Assembly (NCBI GenBank): GCA_965229685.1
Contig: OZ245920.1
Location: forward strand, 2,232,001 to 2,296,000
Origin: Pacificispira sp033344895
Lineage (GTDB): Bacteria > Pseudomonadota > Alphaproteobacteria > UBA8366 > Aestuariispiraceae
DNA length: 64,000 nucleotides
Direction of reading: 5' to 3'
Shown one piece after another: positions 63,470 to 64,000 of the stretch (its first letter is position 1; every line of letters starts with the position of its first letter). The translations under genes and the position numbers were made by a program. The notes under the pieces were generated by a model. It was not told the DNA's origin. It saw only the letters and a program-made list of their open reading frames with translations, and ran no database searches.

Positions 63470-64000
63470 ATGCCTCAACACGATCCCACACCTGCGTCTT
63501 ACGACAGTTCTCCGCAATTACCCGCCGCACCGCCGGTGGACATCCGACCCGTCGGCGTCAGAGTTCTGGCCGCCCTCTTCCTCCTCAAGAAATCTTTTGC
63601 GCAGCGCCCTGCCGTGCGGATCCGAATGGGCCGGCAGGTCAGTATCCTGGGGCAAGGACCTCGCCGACGACATTGCGGCCTATGAAGCCGGGAGGATTGA
63701 ATGGTCCGACATGGATCGCGGCGCGCTGCTCGTGGGACCGCCCGGCATCGGCAAGACGATGTTCGCCCGCGCCTTGGCCGGGACCTGTCGTATCCCACTC
63801 GTCATCGGTTCTCTCGCGGAGTGGCAGGCCAGCGGGTCTCTCGACCACCATCTCACCGCGATGCGAACGTGTTTTGCGGAGGCACGGTCCTCGGCGCCCT
63901 CCCTGCTCTTCATCGACGAAATCGACGCGGTGGGGTCCCGCCTGGAATCAACGGATCAGAACTCGGTCTACATGAGCCAGGTCATTACCGCGCTGCTGCA
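63470..64000 (+). pseudogene. AAA-family ATPase, disrupted and cut by the window edge
   Basis: ATG 63470 opens a frame with VRVLAALFLLKKSFAQRP, which ends at about 63680. The next frame then carries a clear AAA module: WGKDLADDIAAYEAG, DRGALLVGPPGIGKTMFARA (Walker A), and SLLFIDEIDAVGSR (Walker B). Related proteins have about 200 residues between these parts, so there is probably an internal deletion with a frameshift. The gene runs off the right edge. Confidence 0.7.

Noticed and set aside
1..64000. CRISPR arrays
   Set aside because: No regularly spaced short repeats were seen; the repeats found are IS copies and att-like sites.

Overview
The window is GC-rich Gram-negative DNA, most likely from an alphaproteobacterium. 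The evidence is the bhcABCD/bhcR layout, the PuuE-UraD fusion, the rml genes and O-antigen type ABC export genes. The genus cannot be fixed from the sequence. The left 14 kb looks like core chromosome. The rest is an accessory surface-polysaccharide region, lower in GC and broken up by insertion-sequence (IS) remnants.

Region 1 (1-14.1 kb) handles nitrogen and C2 metabolism. It carries xanthine dehydrogenase (xdhA, xdhB, start of xdhC), 5-hydroxyisourate hydrolase, a fused allantoinase/OHCU decarboxylase, ureidoglycine aminohydrolase, ureidoglycolate lyase and 8-oxoguanine deaminase. Next to these is a complete beta-hydroxyaspartate cycle operon (bhcABCD) with its divergent IclR regulator bhcR. 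Purine breakdown ends in glyoxylate, and the bhc cycle turns two glyoxylates into oxaloacetate, so the two sets form a plausible purine-to-carbon route.

Region 2 (14.1-21.3 kb) is a mobile-DNA scar. It holds a tRNA-Glu 3' fragment with a short direct repeat, an ORF that appears to join an integrase N-terminus to an HsdR C-terminus, inverted copies of an IS110/IS1111-type element, split and degraded IS3 elements and an IS6 remnant. An AlgX/AlgJ-like acetyltransferase gene lies inside the apparently inverted segment.

Region 3 (21.3-55.3 kb) is a large cell-surface glycan locus. It contains a lipoprotein hydrolase, an autotransporter-type barrel, a lipoprotein/VanZ/sulfatase-like operon, dTDP-rhamnose genes (rfbD apart from rfbBAC), Wzm/Wzt-type ABC export with an unusual ATPase, many glycosyltransferases, three paralogous methyltransferases, a Sel1-repeat protein, a sialidase-like protein, an O-antigen ligase and an orphan ABC-2-like membrane protein.

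Region 4 (55.3-64 kb) starts with IS110 and IS5 remnants. Two directly repeated IS5-family copies then flank a four-gene operon (HAD-UbiA, GtrA, DprE1-like, DprE2-like) of the type that makes polyprenyl-phosphate arabinofuranose. The window ends inside a disrupted AAA ATPase gene.
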